Shown here in pieces: positions 17,369 to 25,451 of a stretch of 64,000 bases of DNA. The notes under the pieces are model-generated. The model was not told the origin of the DNA and made no database searches. It saw only the letters and a list, made by a program, of their open reading frames with translations. The DNA is from PALSA-1296 sp037143335. GTDB taxonomy: Bacteria; Bacteroidota; Ignavibacteria; Palsa-1295. Location: the NCBI GenBank assembly GCA_037143335.1, contig JBAWZA010000001.1, positions 62,001 to 126,000 on the forward strand. Direction: 5' to 3'. How positions within the stretch are numbered: position 1 is the first letter of the stretch; each line of letters opens with the position of its first letter. The position numbers and the translations under genes are program-made.

Positions 17369-18235
17369 GTGAAACAAAGCCTATTTATACTCCTCGTAAG
17401 CTTGTTACTTGCCAGTTGCACAAGCAGCCACTCATCTGAGCAGAAAAAAACTCAAGCCGAGGTGATAGCGAGTTCGGATCACGATGCCATTGACGCACTC
17501 TTGCGTTGCATCAACGATCAATCCTCCCATTCTTGTAGCCTCATTGGCGAGGGGAGCATCACACTCAAAGATGGGTCTTCCTCACAAGGCGGACATTTTG
17601 AAATCAAATCAAAGCGACTTACAAGTGCCTGGGACGCATCGCGTATGGATTCTCTCAGCATGATTGTGAGTGGTCCCTTTGGAATCACGGGAGTTAAATT
17701 CTTAGGTGCGCCGGATCAGTTTCATTTTTATAATGCAATCGAAGGCGAAAACTATCATGGCAAACCGGATGCAAAGTCATTGCAAGGACTAACAGGAATG
17801 AATGGCTTATCGCTCGAAGCACTGAATGATGTGATTTACGGATTAGCACCAAGCAAAGCAGAGTTCGGGACAGGTGATTCGATCGTGTTGACTTCAAGCT
17901 CTGACTTGCGTCATACACTTTTCATTCGTCATCCGCTCACTCATTTCACCGAGGCGATTACACTTACGGGTCGGTTACCATTGAGTGCTTCAGAAAAACC
18001 AAAATTATTTTTGAGTGAGTATGAGAAATGGAACAGGGCAATTGAGTTCGATCAGCGAACGCTTATCAAACCCGATTTCATGATTAACTACGAAGGTATT
18101 TTTGAGAAAAAAGATTTTGTGCTCCCGAGTTCCATTAGGGCAACAGCAGGCTCGACGGTGCTTGAACTTGAGTACACCGGCGCAACGCAGAATCCCAAGG
18201 ACTTGACAGTAAAAATCAAGATGCCAAAGCAATAA
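17369..18235 (+). CDS. DUF4292/LolA-like lipoprotein
   Basis: 288 residues from a GTG. The N-terminus MKQSLFILLVSLLLASC has a lipobox with Cys17. The body has the pattern of Bacteroidetes DUF4292 proteins, which resemble LolA/LolB carriers: GEGSITLKDGSSSQGGHFEI, then SMIVSGPFGITGVKFLGAPD, FHFYNAIEGENYHG and LEALNDVIYGLAP. A role in lipoprotein or outer-membrane biogenesis is inference. It lies 56 bp after the BamB-like gene, consistent with a two-gene envelope unit. The family match rests on overall pattern rather than a catalytic motif, so I hold it loosely. Confidence 0.6.
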   Translation: MKQSLFILLVSLLLASCTSSHSSEQKKTQAEVIASSDHDAIDALLRCINDQSSHSCSLIGEGSITLKDGSSSQGGHFEIKSKRLTSAWDASRMDSLSMIVSGPFGITGVKFLGAPDQFHFYNAIEGENYHGKPDAKSLQGLTGMNGLSLEALNDVIYGLAPSKAEFGTGDSIVLTSSSDLRHTLFIRHPLTHFTEAITLTGRLPLSASEKPKLFLSEYEKWNRAIEFDQRTLIKPDFMINYEGIFEKKDFVLPSSIRATAGSTVLELEYTGATQNPKDLTVKIKMPKQ

Positions 18236-18339
18236 CGATAATTTCCCGAAATTTTTGACCCTATCTAAATCCTGCTTATATTTATACCTCAACTTATAGG
18301 CACCTAATCTAACACAAACACAACAATTACACAACAACT

Positions 18340-19113
18340 ATGCCAACAATGACATCTTATGCTCCCGGCAATTTCTGCTGGTTGGAGCTCGTAACTACAG
18401 ATAAGGAATCAGCTCGTGAGTTTTATACATAACTCTTTGGCTGGACTTCAGAGGATTCACCGGTGGGACCGGATCAATTCTACACCACACTCTTTAAAGA
18501 TGGTAAATCCGTCGGAGCGTTATATGGAATGGATGCTCAACAACGCGAGCGTGGCATCCCAACTCATTGGAATCACTACATTGCCGTAGCCAGCACCGAT
18601 GATGCTACCGCAAAGGCTCAAAGCTTGGGTGGAACAGCAATGATGGCACCATTTGATGTGATGGACGTCGGTCGGATGTCTATCATCAAAGACCCAACTG
18701 GTGCGATGTTTTGTCCATGGGAACCCAAGAAGCACTTTGGTGCCCAACTCTACGGAGAAGTCGGTACTTTTTGCTGGTTCGAACTAAACACGAACGATCC
18801 TGATGCCTCGAAGGAATTCTATACCAAACTCTTCGGCTGGGAAATTGGTGGTGATGCCAATTACACTGAGTGGAAGAGTGGTGGAGTTTCGATCGGCGGC
18901 ATGATGAAGATTCAAGCAGAGTGGGGCGAAGTACCTCCACATTGGCTTGGATACGTCATGGTGGAAAACGTTAACGAGTCCGTTGAGAAGGCGAAAGCAC
19001 TCGGTGGTAAAGTATATGTCGAGCCACAGGACATTCCGAATATGGGACGATTTGCTATTTTAGCTGATGCCCAAGATGGTGGATTCGCACTCTATCAACC
19101 ATTAGCAAAATAA
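18340..19113 (+). pseudogene. VOC-family (glyoxalase-like) two-domain protein interrupted by an in-frame TAA
   Basis: From the ATG at 18340 the frame reads MPTMTSYAPGNFCWLELVTT and on to REFYT, then a TAA at 18430-18432 (codon 31), then LFGWTSEDSPVGPDQF and a normal second half. The second VOC module repeats the same segment as EFYTKLFGWEIGG, so the TAA replaces an AAA Lys codon by one base change. Both halves otherwise look intact (GNFCWLEL/GTFCWFEL, PTGAMFCPWEPK), giving 257 codons. A GTG at 18463 could start a shortened product missing the first strands of module 1. Recent nonsense mutation, sequencing error and readthrough are all possible. VOC proteins include glyoxalases and bleomycin-binding proteins; substrate unknown. 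Confidence 0.8.
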
Positions 19114-19134
19114 CGCGGAGATTTTTTTTGCATG

Positions 19135-19163
19135 AGGCGCGCAAAATGTTGTGCGCCTTTTTT
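19135..19163 (+). terminator. Rho-independent terminator after the VOC gene
   Basis: Stem AGGCGCGCAA (19135-19144) with TTGTGCGCCT (19149-19158) pairs with one G-T wobble and loop AATG, followed by a T-run. It overlaps the end of the convergent suhB gene. Confidence 0.85.
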
Positions 19164-19953
19164 ATTTTACGGAGTGTAGAACTTCGGAGATTAGTTCGTG
19201 TTGCAAACCGTTCGTGGCGATGATTCCTTTTCGATAGACTGAATAATCCAATCCATCGTAGTGCGTTACGACACCACCGGCTTCTCGGACAAGTAAACTT
19301 CCCGCCGCCGAATCCCAAGGAGATAACCCCGCTTCGAAGAATCCATCAAATCTACCTGATGCAACGTAACATAGATCAAGTGCGGCAGAGCCGAGTCTTC
19401 GGACAATTAACCCTCGCTTCAAAAAAGCCGCGAACCGCTCGATTGCCTTGTCCTCGTTGTCTGCGATATTGTATGCAAAGCCCGTGACCAGCATAGCGCG
19501 TGATGGATCACTCATTTTTGAAACGGATATTTGCTTGCCATTGAGATGTGCGCCGCCTCCACGTGAAGCAGAGAACATCTCATCACGCGTCGAATCGTAA
19601 ATTGCGCCACATTCGATTGTGCCATCAACCTCTACTCCGATAGATACACACCAAATCGGCAATCCGTGAGCAAAGTTCAGCGTGCCATCGATCGGGTCAA
19701 CGATCCAACGCACGCCTGAATTAGTTGTGGTCGCAGCGCCTTCTTCGCCGAGATATTCGTGGGTCGGAAAAATCTTTGCGATTTCCGATTGAATATATTC
19801 CTCGTTTGCCTTATCAACATTCGTGACAAGATCAAATTGGTTCGACTTCGAAGTGATCTGCAAGCCCTTCTTTTGTTCAGCAAGCGCATAGTTGCCAGCT
19901 TCGCGTGCAAGACGGATGGCAAGCTGTAGATAGGACTCTATTTCAAGTGACAT
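19162..19953 (-). CDS. suhB: Inositol monophosphatase family protein (SuhB-like)
   Basis: 263 residues, full length for the family. Metal-binding and catalytic motifs are complete: YLGEEGAAT (Glu of motif 1), WIVDPIDGTLNFAHGLP (DPIDGT of motif 2) and LSPWDSAAGSLLVREAGG (WDxAAG of motif 3). It is a Mg2+-dependent cytoplasmic sugar-phosphate phosphatase. It could hydrolyse inositol-1-phosphate or a related phosphate, or assist ribosomal RNA transcription as E. coli SuhB does. The sequence cannot decide between these. It is divergent from plsY, with only 29 bp between start codons, so both promoters overlap within coding or near-coding DNA. Confidence 0.92.
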   Translation of the reverse strand: MSLEIESYLQLAIRLAREAGNYALAEQKKGLQITSKSNQFDLVTNVDKANEEYIQSEIAKIFPTHEYLGEEGAATTTNSGVRWIVDPIDGTLNFAHGLPIWCVSIGVEVDGTIECGAIYDSTRDEMFSASRGGGAHLNGKQISVSKMSDPSRAMLVTGFAYNIADNEDKAIERFAAFLKRGLIVRRLGSAALDLCYVASGRFDGFFEAGLSPWDSAAGSLLVREAGGVVTHYDGLDYSVYRKGIIATNGLQHELISEVLHSVK

Positions 19954-19982
19954 TTATTTGGATTTTATGTTCTTTAAGCAAC

Positions 19983-20591
19983 ATGGAATTAGCGTTGATT
20001 CTGATAGCGTGTTATTTGATAGGCTCGATTCCTGTCGCCTATTTGATAACAAAGAAAAGAGCGGGTATTGATCTGCGCTCTTCGGGGTCTAGAAATATCG
20101 GCGCGCGGAATGCCTACGAAACTACGGGGAATAAACGGCTCGGTTTCGTAATCTTGGTTTTAGATATGCACAAGGCAATCATCCTGCTTGTGATTTTGTC
20201 AAGAATAGGATATTCCGATGCAGTTGGGATTGCCGCAGTCGCAATCATGCTGGGTCATTGCTATCCGATATTTTTGAAATTTCACGGAGGAAGAGGACTT
20301 GCAACGGCGGCTGCGATTTCACTTATGTTCAATCCAATCTTTATGGCAATTTGGTTTGCAGGATATTTCATTACAGGTATTTTTCAGAAGCAAGTTCATA
20401 TACAGTCTGTCGTTGCCACCGTTTGTTGTCTGGTTGTTGAGCTTTTGAAATTATCCGATTTCGGATTCGGGAGAGAAGGAATTATCGAAGTCGTTGGTGA
20501 TCTACATATTGCATGGATACTTATTTTTCTCATAATTCTTTCTCGGCACATTCAACCGTTCACTTCACACTTGAAAATAAAAAATGGCTGA
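19983..20591 (+). CDS. plsY: PlsY-family glycerol-3-phosphate acyltransferase, divergent motifs
   Basis: 202 residues from the ATG at 19983 (MELALILIACYLIGSIPVAY); a longer frame from 19905 reads into suhB and is unlikely. Multiple transmembrane helices. The family blocks are recognisable but altered: motif 1 is SSGSRNIGARNAYETTG, where the usual core is GSGNIGATN, and motif 2 is GHCYPIFLKFHGGRGLATA, where FKGGKG is usual. PlsY uses acyl-phosphate to acylate glycerol-3-phosphate in phospholipid synthesis. The Gly-to-Arg, Thr-to-Arg and Lys-to-Arg changes in substrate-binding loops mean another acyl acceptor is possible. The methyltransferase gene overlaps its 3' end by 8 nt. Confidence 0.75.
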   Translation: MELALILIACYLIGSIPVAYLITKKRAGIDLRSSGSRNIGARNAYETTGNKRLGFVILVLDMHKAIILLVILSRIGYSDAVGIAAVAIMLGHCYPIFLKFHGGRGLATAAAISLMFNPIFMAIWFAGYFITGIFQKQVHIQSVVATVCCLVVELLKLSDFGFGREGIIEVVGDLHIAWILIFLIILSRHIQPFTSHLKIKNG

Positions 20592-21231
20592 CAAACATCA
20601 TTACGATTTTAATCTGAACCTTGAACATTCATCGAATGCGCACCGCATCGAGATGGACTTGATCGGCCAAAATGCACATCTGCTTGATGTCGGATGTCAT
20701 ACGGGCATCATGGGTGAAGCACTACGATTGCAGAAACAGGCGATGGTGATTGGCATTGATACGGATGTTGAAGCATTAGCTGTTGCGCGGACAAGGTTGC
20801 AGGCCGCCTTACATGTCAATGTGGAATCGGAGTATTGGGTTGAGGAATTGCTTCAAGAAGGGTACCGAAATTTTGATGTGATTCTTTTTGGCGATGTATT
20901 GGAACACACACAGCATCCTGAACGTATTCTTGATGAGGCACGAAAGTTATTGAAACCTGAAGGGCTTGTTATCGTTAGTATTCCTAACGTCGCTCATTGG
21001 CGAATCAGGTTTGGATTATTGTTCGGCCGATTTGTCTATACCGATTCAGGTATTCTTGATAAGACTCATTTGCGTTTTTTTACGCACAAAAGCGCGGTAG
21101 ATTTGCTCAAGAACTCCGGATATGTGCTCAACAGTTTTGATGTAGCTGGTTATGCGCTACCACATTGGTTGCTCCGACTCTTTCCGGGTTTACTGGCAAT
21201 CCAGTTTGTGATGAGCGCAAGCCGAAAGTAA
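20584..21231 (+). CDS. Class I SAM-dependent methyltransferase
   Basis: 215 residues. SAM-binding motif I is HLLDVGCHTGIMGEAL (~residues 32-47). The acidic end of strand beta2 is VIGIDTD (~57-63). Motif II/III is FDVILFGDVLEHTQHPERIL, which has the L-E-H signature of UbiG/Methyltransf_11-23 types, followed by LKPEGLVIVSIPNVAHWR. The C-terminal part (GILDKTHLRFFTHKSAVDLL) is typical of small-molecule or glycan-associated methyltransferases. The ATG overlaps the plsY stop by 8 nt, and the HtrA gene starts 4 bp after its stop, so plsY, this gene and HtrA probably share a transcript. The substrate is unknown. Confidence 0.85.
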   Translation: MADKHHYDFNLNLEHSSNAHRIEMDLIGQNAHLLDVGCHTGIMGEALRLQKQAMVIGIDTDVEALAVARTRLQAALHVNVESEYWVEELLQEGYRNFDVILFGDVLEHTQHPERILDEARKLLKPEGLVIVSIPNVAHWRIRFGLLFGRFVYTDSGILDKTHLRFFTHKSAVDLLKNSGYVLNSFDVAGYALPHWLLRLFPGLLAIQFVMSASRK

Positions 21232-21234
21232 GGT

Positions 21235-22473
21235 ATGTTTTTCAATAGCACTCTCTCCAACAACCGAAACCGCATGGTACTATTTTCACAATTGTTTGCC
21301 GTGATGGCATTGCTTGCCCCAGTCACTTCATGTACTGAAAAAAATAATGATCTTGCCGATCTGCAAATTCATACCGCAATGAATTCGCCTGTCGTTGATC
21401 GCGATTCAGTTAATGATAAAATTTCTTCAACGCGAAAAAATGCAATCACTCGCGCCGTTGCAACGGCAAGCCCGGCTGTGGTCGGAATTAACGTAACCGA
21501 AATCCGTGAGCAACAAGTCTATGACCCATTCCAAGGTATGAATGATCCTTTCTTCCAGCGATTTTTTGGAAATATGAATCGTGGTCGCATGACACAGAAA
21601 TACAAAGTGGAAGGTCTAGGATCCGGATTTATTATTTCACCAGATGGTTATATCCTCACTAATGATCATGTCGCAGGCAATGCTTCTAAAATTATTATCA
21701 CAACAACGGGCGGAAAGGAATATGACGCAAAAATTATCGCCACCGATCCGACCGCTGATGTAACGTTACTGAAGATTGATGCTAAGGAGAGCCTGCCCTA
21801 TTTGGTTTTCGGAAATTCGGAAGACTTATCAATTGGGGAGTGGGCTATCGCTATGGGTAATCCGTTCGGGCTTTTCAAATATAACGATAAACCAACTGTT
21901 ACCGTCGGTGTCATCTCAAATATAGGAGTGAATCTTGGCTTACAGCCGGGCGGAAAAAATTACCGTGGCATGATACAGACGGATGCGGCGATATCGAGCG
22001 GTAATTCTGGTGGTCCTTTACTGAATGCAAACGGTGAAGTCATCGGTATTAATGCTGTTATCAGATCAACCGCACAATCGGGTGAAGGCGCTGGGTCAAT
22101 CGGGCTTGGTTTTGCAATCCCGATCAATAAGGTGAAGACAATTGTCGAAGGCTTCCGTTCGGGTAAACGAGTTAATCGCAACTTTGGAAGTATCGGACTC
22201 TACGGTCAGACAGTTGACGATGACATCAAGCAATATCTTTCCGTTCAAGCGGAGGACGGATTTGTCGTTACGAATCTTTACCGAAATAGCCCTGCCTTAC
22301 TCAGCGGATTGCAAGTTGGCGATGTGATTGTCGCAATTGACGGAGAGCATGTCCGCTCACTCGAGGATTTTAATAGTATCATTAATGATCGTAAAGTTGG
22401 CGACATCGTTACCTTCACGGTTGTCCGACCCGAAGGCAAGATTCAGATTAAGATGAAATTGCCGTCGAAGTAA
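21235..22473 (+). CDS. HtrA/DegQ-type periplasmic serine protease, single PDZ
   Basis: 412 residues. The N-terminus is hydrophobic with a possible lipobox (PVTSC, Cys33), so it may be lipid-anchored. The trypsin-like domain has a full catalytic triad: His145 in LTNDHVAG, Asp175 in TADVTLLK and Ser258 in SSGNSGGPL. One PDZ domain follows at ~310-405 (YRNSPALLSGLQVGDVIVAIDG), whereas DegP/DegQ of E. coli have two. An N-terminal Q-linker-like loop (PFQGMNDPFFQRFFGNMNRG) is typical. The family degrades or refolds damaged envelope proteins. It starts 4 bp after the methyltransferase stop, consistent with one operon. Confidence 0.93.
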   Translation: MFFNSTLSNNRNRMVLFSQLFAVMALLAPVTSCTEKNNDLADLQIHTAMNSPVVDRDSVNDKISSTRKNAITRAVATASPAVVGINVTEIREQQVYDPFQGMNDPFFQRFFGNMNRGRMTQKYKVEGLGSGFIISPDGYILTNDHVAGNASKIIITTTGGKEYDAKIIATDPTADVTLLKIDAKESLPYLVFGNSEDLSIGEWAIAMGNPFGLFKYNDKPTVTVGVISNIGVNLGLQPGGKNYRGMIQTDAAISSGNSGGPLLNANGEVIGINAVIRSTAQSGEGAGSIGLGFAIPINKVKTIVEGFRSGKRVNRNFGSIGLYGQTVDDDIKQYLSVQAEDGFVVTNLYRNSPALLSGLQVGDVIVAIDGEHVRSLEDFNSIINDRKVGDIVTFTVVRPEGKIQIKMKLPSK

Positions 22474-22489
22474 TAATCTACAAAATAAT

Positions 22490-23281
22490 TTACTTCTTCA
22501 CGACTTCGAAATCCTTAGGAATCTGAAATGTCTCGTCGCTAATTTTTTCGGATGACATAGATTTCAGCTCGCTCTTCATAACGGTCTTGCCGTCCTTGGT
22601 CAGAGTAGTAAGTACGGGCATCTTTCCATTTCCGGAGATAGATTTATAGAGGGAGAGAATTTGCTCTAATCCACCTGTTCCTGTGCGATGCTTACCAAGA
22701 AGTGCATCTTGCATGACGTTATAGAACTTCAATCGCGTGTCTTCGGTCACCCATAAATCAGCCGTCATTCCCATCATCGTGCCAATATACTCCTCGCACT
22801 CAAGCCCCAAGATCGTCTTTTTCATTCCTGTTGGTTTTGGAATAAATTTTTCGAGAGAGTCCATTACTTCCGGGTGGTGGTTAATCGAATCATCAATCTT
22901 ATGTTCGATGGAGTCAAGAGACTTAAAATTCATGACGTAAGCATGTTTATTCATCAGCGTCGTCATCGTGCGTTCATTGGCATCAATGATTGCGCGGAAG
23001 TTCAGGAACCCACCCATGAGCGACATATCATAAGCAATTTTCTCACCCTTAATCTGCATTGTCAGAGTGGTCAAGATGTTCGGTAGCGAGACCGATGGAG
23101 CAGGCTTTGCTGAAGCTGAGTCATCACCGTGATGGTTCGCCATAGCACTTGCATCAATGGTGATTTCCTGGACAATTTTCCCCTCAAAACCTCTGCCCGG
23201 CATTGTTGTTTTATCCTGGCAAGAAATCAGAACGAACGCAGTAATGGGGAAGAGTGGGGTAAACCTGACGAATTGTTTCAT
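22490..23281 (-). CDS. DUF4412-like lipoprotein
   Basis: 263 residues. Signal II peptide with lipobox LISC (Cys21), so an envelope lipoprotein. The body fits the DUF4412 pattern: FEGKIVQEITID near the start, INANERTMTTLMN-like segment (IIDANERTMTTLMNKHAYVM), GMKKTILGLECEEYIGTMMG and WVTEDTRLKFYNVM. It is Met-rich in the middle. The family is found in Bacteroidetes and has no assigned function; LolA-like folding is often supposed. It is convergent with the HtrA gene, whose stop is 17 bp away, so the two genes may share a bidirectional end. It is divergent from the CNNM gene at 23442. Confidence 0.6.
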   Translation of the reverse strand: MKQFVRFTPLFPITAFVLISCQDKTTMPGRGFEGKIVQEITIDASAMANHHGDDSASAKPAPSVSLPNILTTLTMQIKGEKIAYDMSLMGGFLNFRAIIDANERTMTTLMNKHAYVMNFKSLDSIEHKIDDSINHHPEVMDSLEKFIPKPTGMKKTILGLECEEYIGTMMGMTADLWVTEDTRLKFYNVMQDALLGKHRTGTGGLEQILSLYKSISGNGKMPVLTTLTKDGKTVMKSELKSMSSEKISDETFQIPKDFEVVKK

Positions 23282-23415
23282 AGTGTGGCGAAATTGAGTA
23301 TGTTTCTATAACGGTTTATACCCAAAATTGTTTCTGGAATCTGCTGGTTGCACTTTGCGGACAACAGCGACAGGGCTTCGTTTGAGTTCTTCGGGCAACA
23401 GCCTCATTTTCTTCA

Positions 23416-23423
23416 TATCTTTG
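23416..23423 (+). promoter_or_regulatory. Candidate TAnnTTTG -7 box for the CNNM/CorC gene
   Basis: TATCTTTG, 18 nt before the ATG at 23442, in the intergenic region after the divergent lipoprotein gene. It matches the consensus exactly, but no properly spaced -33 TTTG is seen. Confidence 0.35.
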
Positions 23424-23441
23424 TAGTGTATTCTTTATTAA

Positions 23442-24779
23442 ATGGATGTAATTTTTCACGTATTTCTCGTTCTGTTTTTTATTCTGCTCAATGGTTTTTT
23501 TGTTGCCGCCGAGTTTGCCATTGTTAAGGTTCGGGGGACGCAGATCATACAACTTATCGAATCAGGGCACGAGCGTGCCAAACTTCTGAAGTTTGTCTCC
23601 GAGCATCTCAACCAGTATCTCGCTGCAACTCAGGTGGGTATCACGCTGGCGAGCCTTGCGCTCGGCTGGGTTGGCGAACCTGCTACGGCAGCTATCTTAG
23701 CGCCTGTCTTACAGGTATTTAATCTATCCACTGGCGCATTTCATACCGTAAGTATCGTTGCCGGATTTATTTTTATTACGGTCACGCATATCGTCATTGG
23801 CGAATTGCTCCCAAAGATGTTCGCCATCAATAACGATCAGCGCGTTGCACTTATCGTTGTAAAACCGTTGCATCTTTTTGTCCGCGCATTTAATCCGCTC
23901 ATTCAAATCCTGAATTGGATTGTCAAGAAAATCACCGCTCTTTTTGGGAAATCATTCGCTCACCGAGACACTGGGCACACAGCCGAGGAGTTAAAGAGTG
24001 TACTCTTAGAGTCAGCCAAACGAGGTGTTGTGACCGAGAATGAATCTGAACTCCTCGAATCGGTATTTGAATTTACTGAGACGACAGCGCAAGAAGTGAT
24101 GGTGCACCGCTCCGATGTGATTGGTATTGATCTTGATACCGATCCGCGCGAGATCATGCAAATTATTCAGAACGATGGCTTCTCGCGGTTGCCACTTTTC
24201 CGGAGTTCGCTCGATCAGGTGAGTGGTATACTTTATGTCAAAGATTTGCTTCCGCATTTTTCCCAACTTGAGCGCTACACAGCACCAAGCCAGAATGGCG
24301 GGGAAGAATTTTACAAATTACTTGAGCGTGCCACACGACCAGTGAAGTTCGTGAGTGAGACACAACCCATCTCGACACTTCTGCTCGAATTCCGCAGGTC
24401 GCGCACACACATTGGCGTCATCGTAAGCGAACATGGTGGCGTAGAGGGGATTATCACGCTCGAAGATATTCTCGAAGAACTTGTCGGCGAGATTCGCGAT
24501 GAGTCGGATGTTGTCTCGGATGAACGCGATGCGATTGAAGTTGGCGAAGCGCTCTATGTTGATCCTTCGATGAGCGTTTTCGATTTTAATAGCCGTTATG
24601 AAAACCGCTTTCCGGCTATTGAAGAAAGTGATGACTACCAAACAATCTCAGGGTTTGTACAAATGGCGGCAGGCAAAATCCCCAACGTCGGCGACGAGAT
24701 CATTTCTGGCGGGATGAAATTCATCATCAAAAGAAAAATCCGCCACCGCTTAGAACAGATTAAGATTGAGAAGGTGTAG
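23442..24779 (+). CDS. CNNM/CorC-type membrane protein (hemolysin-like, CBS pair)
   Basis: 445 residues with the standard order. A CNNM (DUF21) transmembrane domain spans ~1-190 (FFILLNGFFVAAEFAIVKVR, ATQVGITLASLALGWVGEPA). A CBS pair spans ~210-335 (VMVHRSDVIGIDLD, VIVSEHGGVEGIITLEDILEELVGEI). A CorC_HlyC FAD-like C-terminal domain spans ~355-445 (DDYQTISGFVQMAAGKIPNVGDEI). Members export Mg2+ or Co2+ or sense nucleotides through the CBS domains; the older name hemolysin is misleading. It is monocistronic, and the last stop is followed 66 bp later by the convergent gene at 24846. Confidence 0.92.
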   Translation: MDVIFHVFLVLFFILLNGFFVAAEFAIVKVRGTQIIQLIESGHERAKLLKFVSEHLNQYLAATQVGITLASLALGWVGEPATAAILAPVLQVFNLSTGAFHTVSIVAGFIFITVTHIVIGELLPKMFAINNDQRVALIVVKPLHLFVRAFNPLIQILNWIVKKITALFGKSFAHRDTGHTAEELKSVLLESAKRGVVTENESELLESVFEFTETTAQEVMVHRSDVIGIDLDTDPREIMQIIQNDGFSRLPLFRSSLDQVSGILYVKDLLPHFSQLERYTAPSQNGGEEFYKLLERATRPVKFVSETQPISTLLLEFRRSRTHIGVIVSEHGGVEGIITLEDILEELVGEIRDESDVVSDERDAIEVGEALYVDPSMSVFDFNSRYENRFPAIEESDDYQTISGFVQMAAGKIPNVGDEIISGGMKFIIKRKIRHRLEQIKIEKV

Positions 24780-24845
24780 GGGTAATCATGACCGTAGTTA
24801 ATAAATTGTTGGAGTCGAGGTAGGGGTGGGGTCAAAAATGTCGTT

Positions 24846-25424
24846 TTAGAATTGCATCATAAAATTCAGCGATGCAGTGCTCTTTCCGCCGAAGGAAGGG
24901 AGTAGATACATGCTTTGATTATTTTTTTCTTTGGGATGTAAATACATATTGTAGAGAAGAGTTGAGCAAACTGATGGAATCACACCAAGCGCCAAGTAGT
25001 CAACAATATTATATTTATAGCTATTCACATCACCAGGACGACTGAGTGAATTTGTTATCAGTCCGTAGATTAGAGTTGCAGTTGCAGAAGTTCCGAGACC
25101 AATCCAGAGCGTGTTCCACCATGATCCTTCACAACCTGAATTCCATTCTGCAATTGGACCCAGACTGAACATCAGAAGAAACAACGATGGGCCTATCAAC
25201 AAACCATTTGAACCTACGGATAAACTGTCTTTTGGATTTTTTAGTAGCACTCCTCTCCATAATGCGTAAGTAGGTATCCCCCAAACGATTGAGGTTGCTC
25301 CAATCTCTAATGAAAGGGATGGCTTACAATCGCAAGTATCATTCTTACGATTAGCCTGCTGTGAGAAAGATACACTCTCGAAAAATGTGAGAGTGATAAA
25401 TATAATAGCAATGAGATTAAACAT
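24846..25424 (-). CDS. Hypothetical membrane protein, last gene of the PLA2-like locus
   Basis: 192 residues from the ATG at 25424; a TTG at 25436 would add four residues. It has a signal peptide (~1-22, ending SFSQQ), a short Cys pair (TCDCKPSL), then three or four hydrophobic segments (GATSIVWGIPTYALW, LLIGPSLFLLMFSLGP, LWIGLGTSATATLIYGLI, YLALGVIPSVCSTLLYNMYL). It ends in a beta-like tail (SFGGKSTASLNFMMQF). I recognise no family. It lies 27 bp after the 685-residue cysteine-rich protein on the same strand, so the two are probably co-transcribed. An inner-membrane partner or immunity-type role is only a guess. Confidence 0.55.
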   Translation of the reverse strand: MFNLIAIIFITLTFFESVSFSQQANRKNDTCDCKPSLSLEIGATSIVWGIPTYALWRGVLLKNPKDSLSVGSNGLLIGPSLFLLMFSLGPIAEWNSGCEGSWWNTLWIGLGTSATATLIYGLITNSLSRPGDVNSYKYNIVDYLALGVIPSVCSTLLYNMYLHPKEKNNQSMYLLPSFGGKSTASLNFMMQF

Positions 25425-25451
25425 TTTTTCGAGCAAAAAGAGATTATATAG

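Noticed and set aside
18340..19113. Alternative genetic code with TAA as sense
   Set aside because: Many other genes in the window end in TAA with good termini, for example ScpA and HtrA; a single codon in one gene is better explained by mutation or error.
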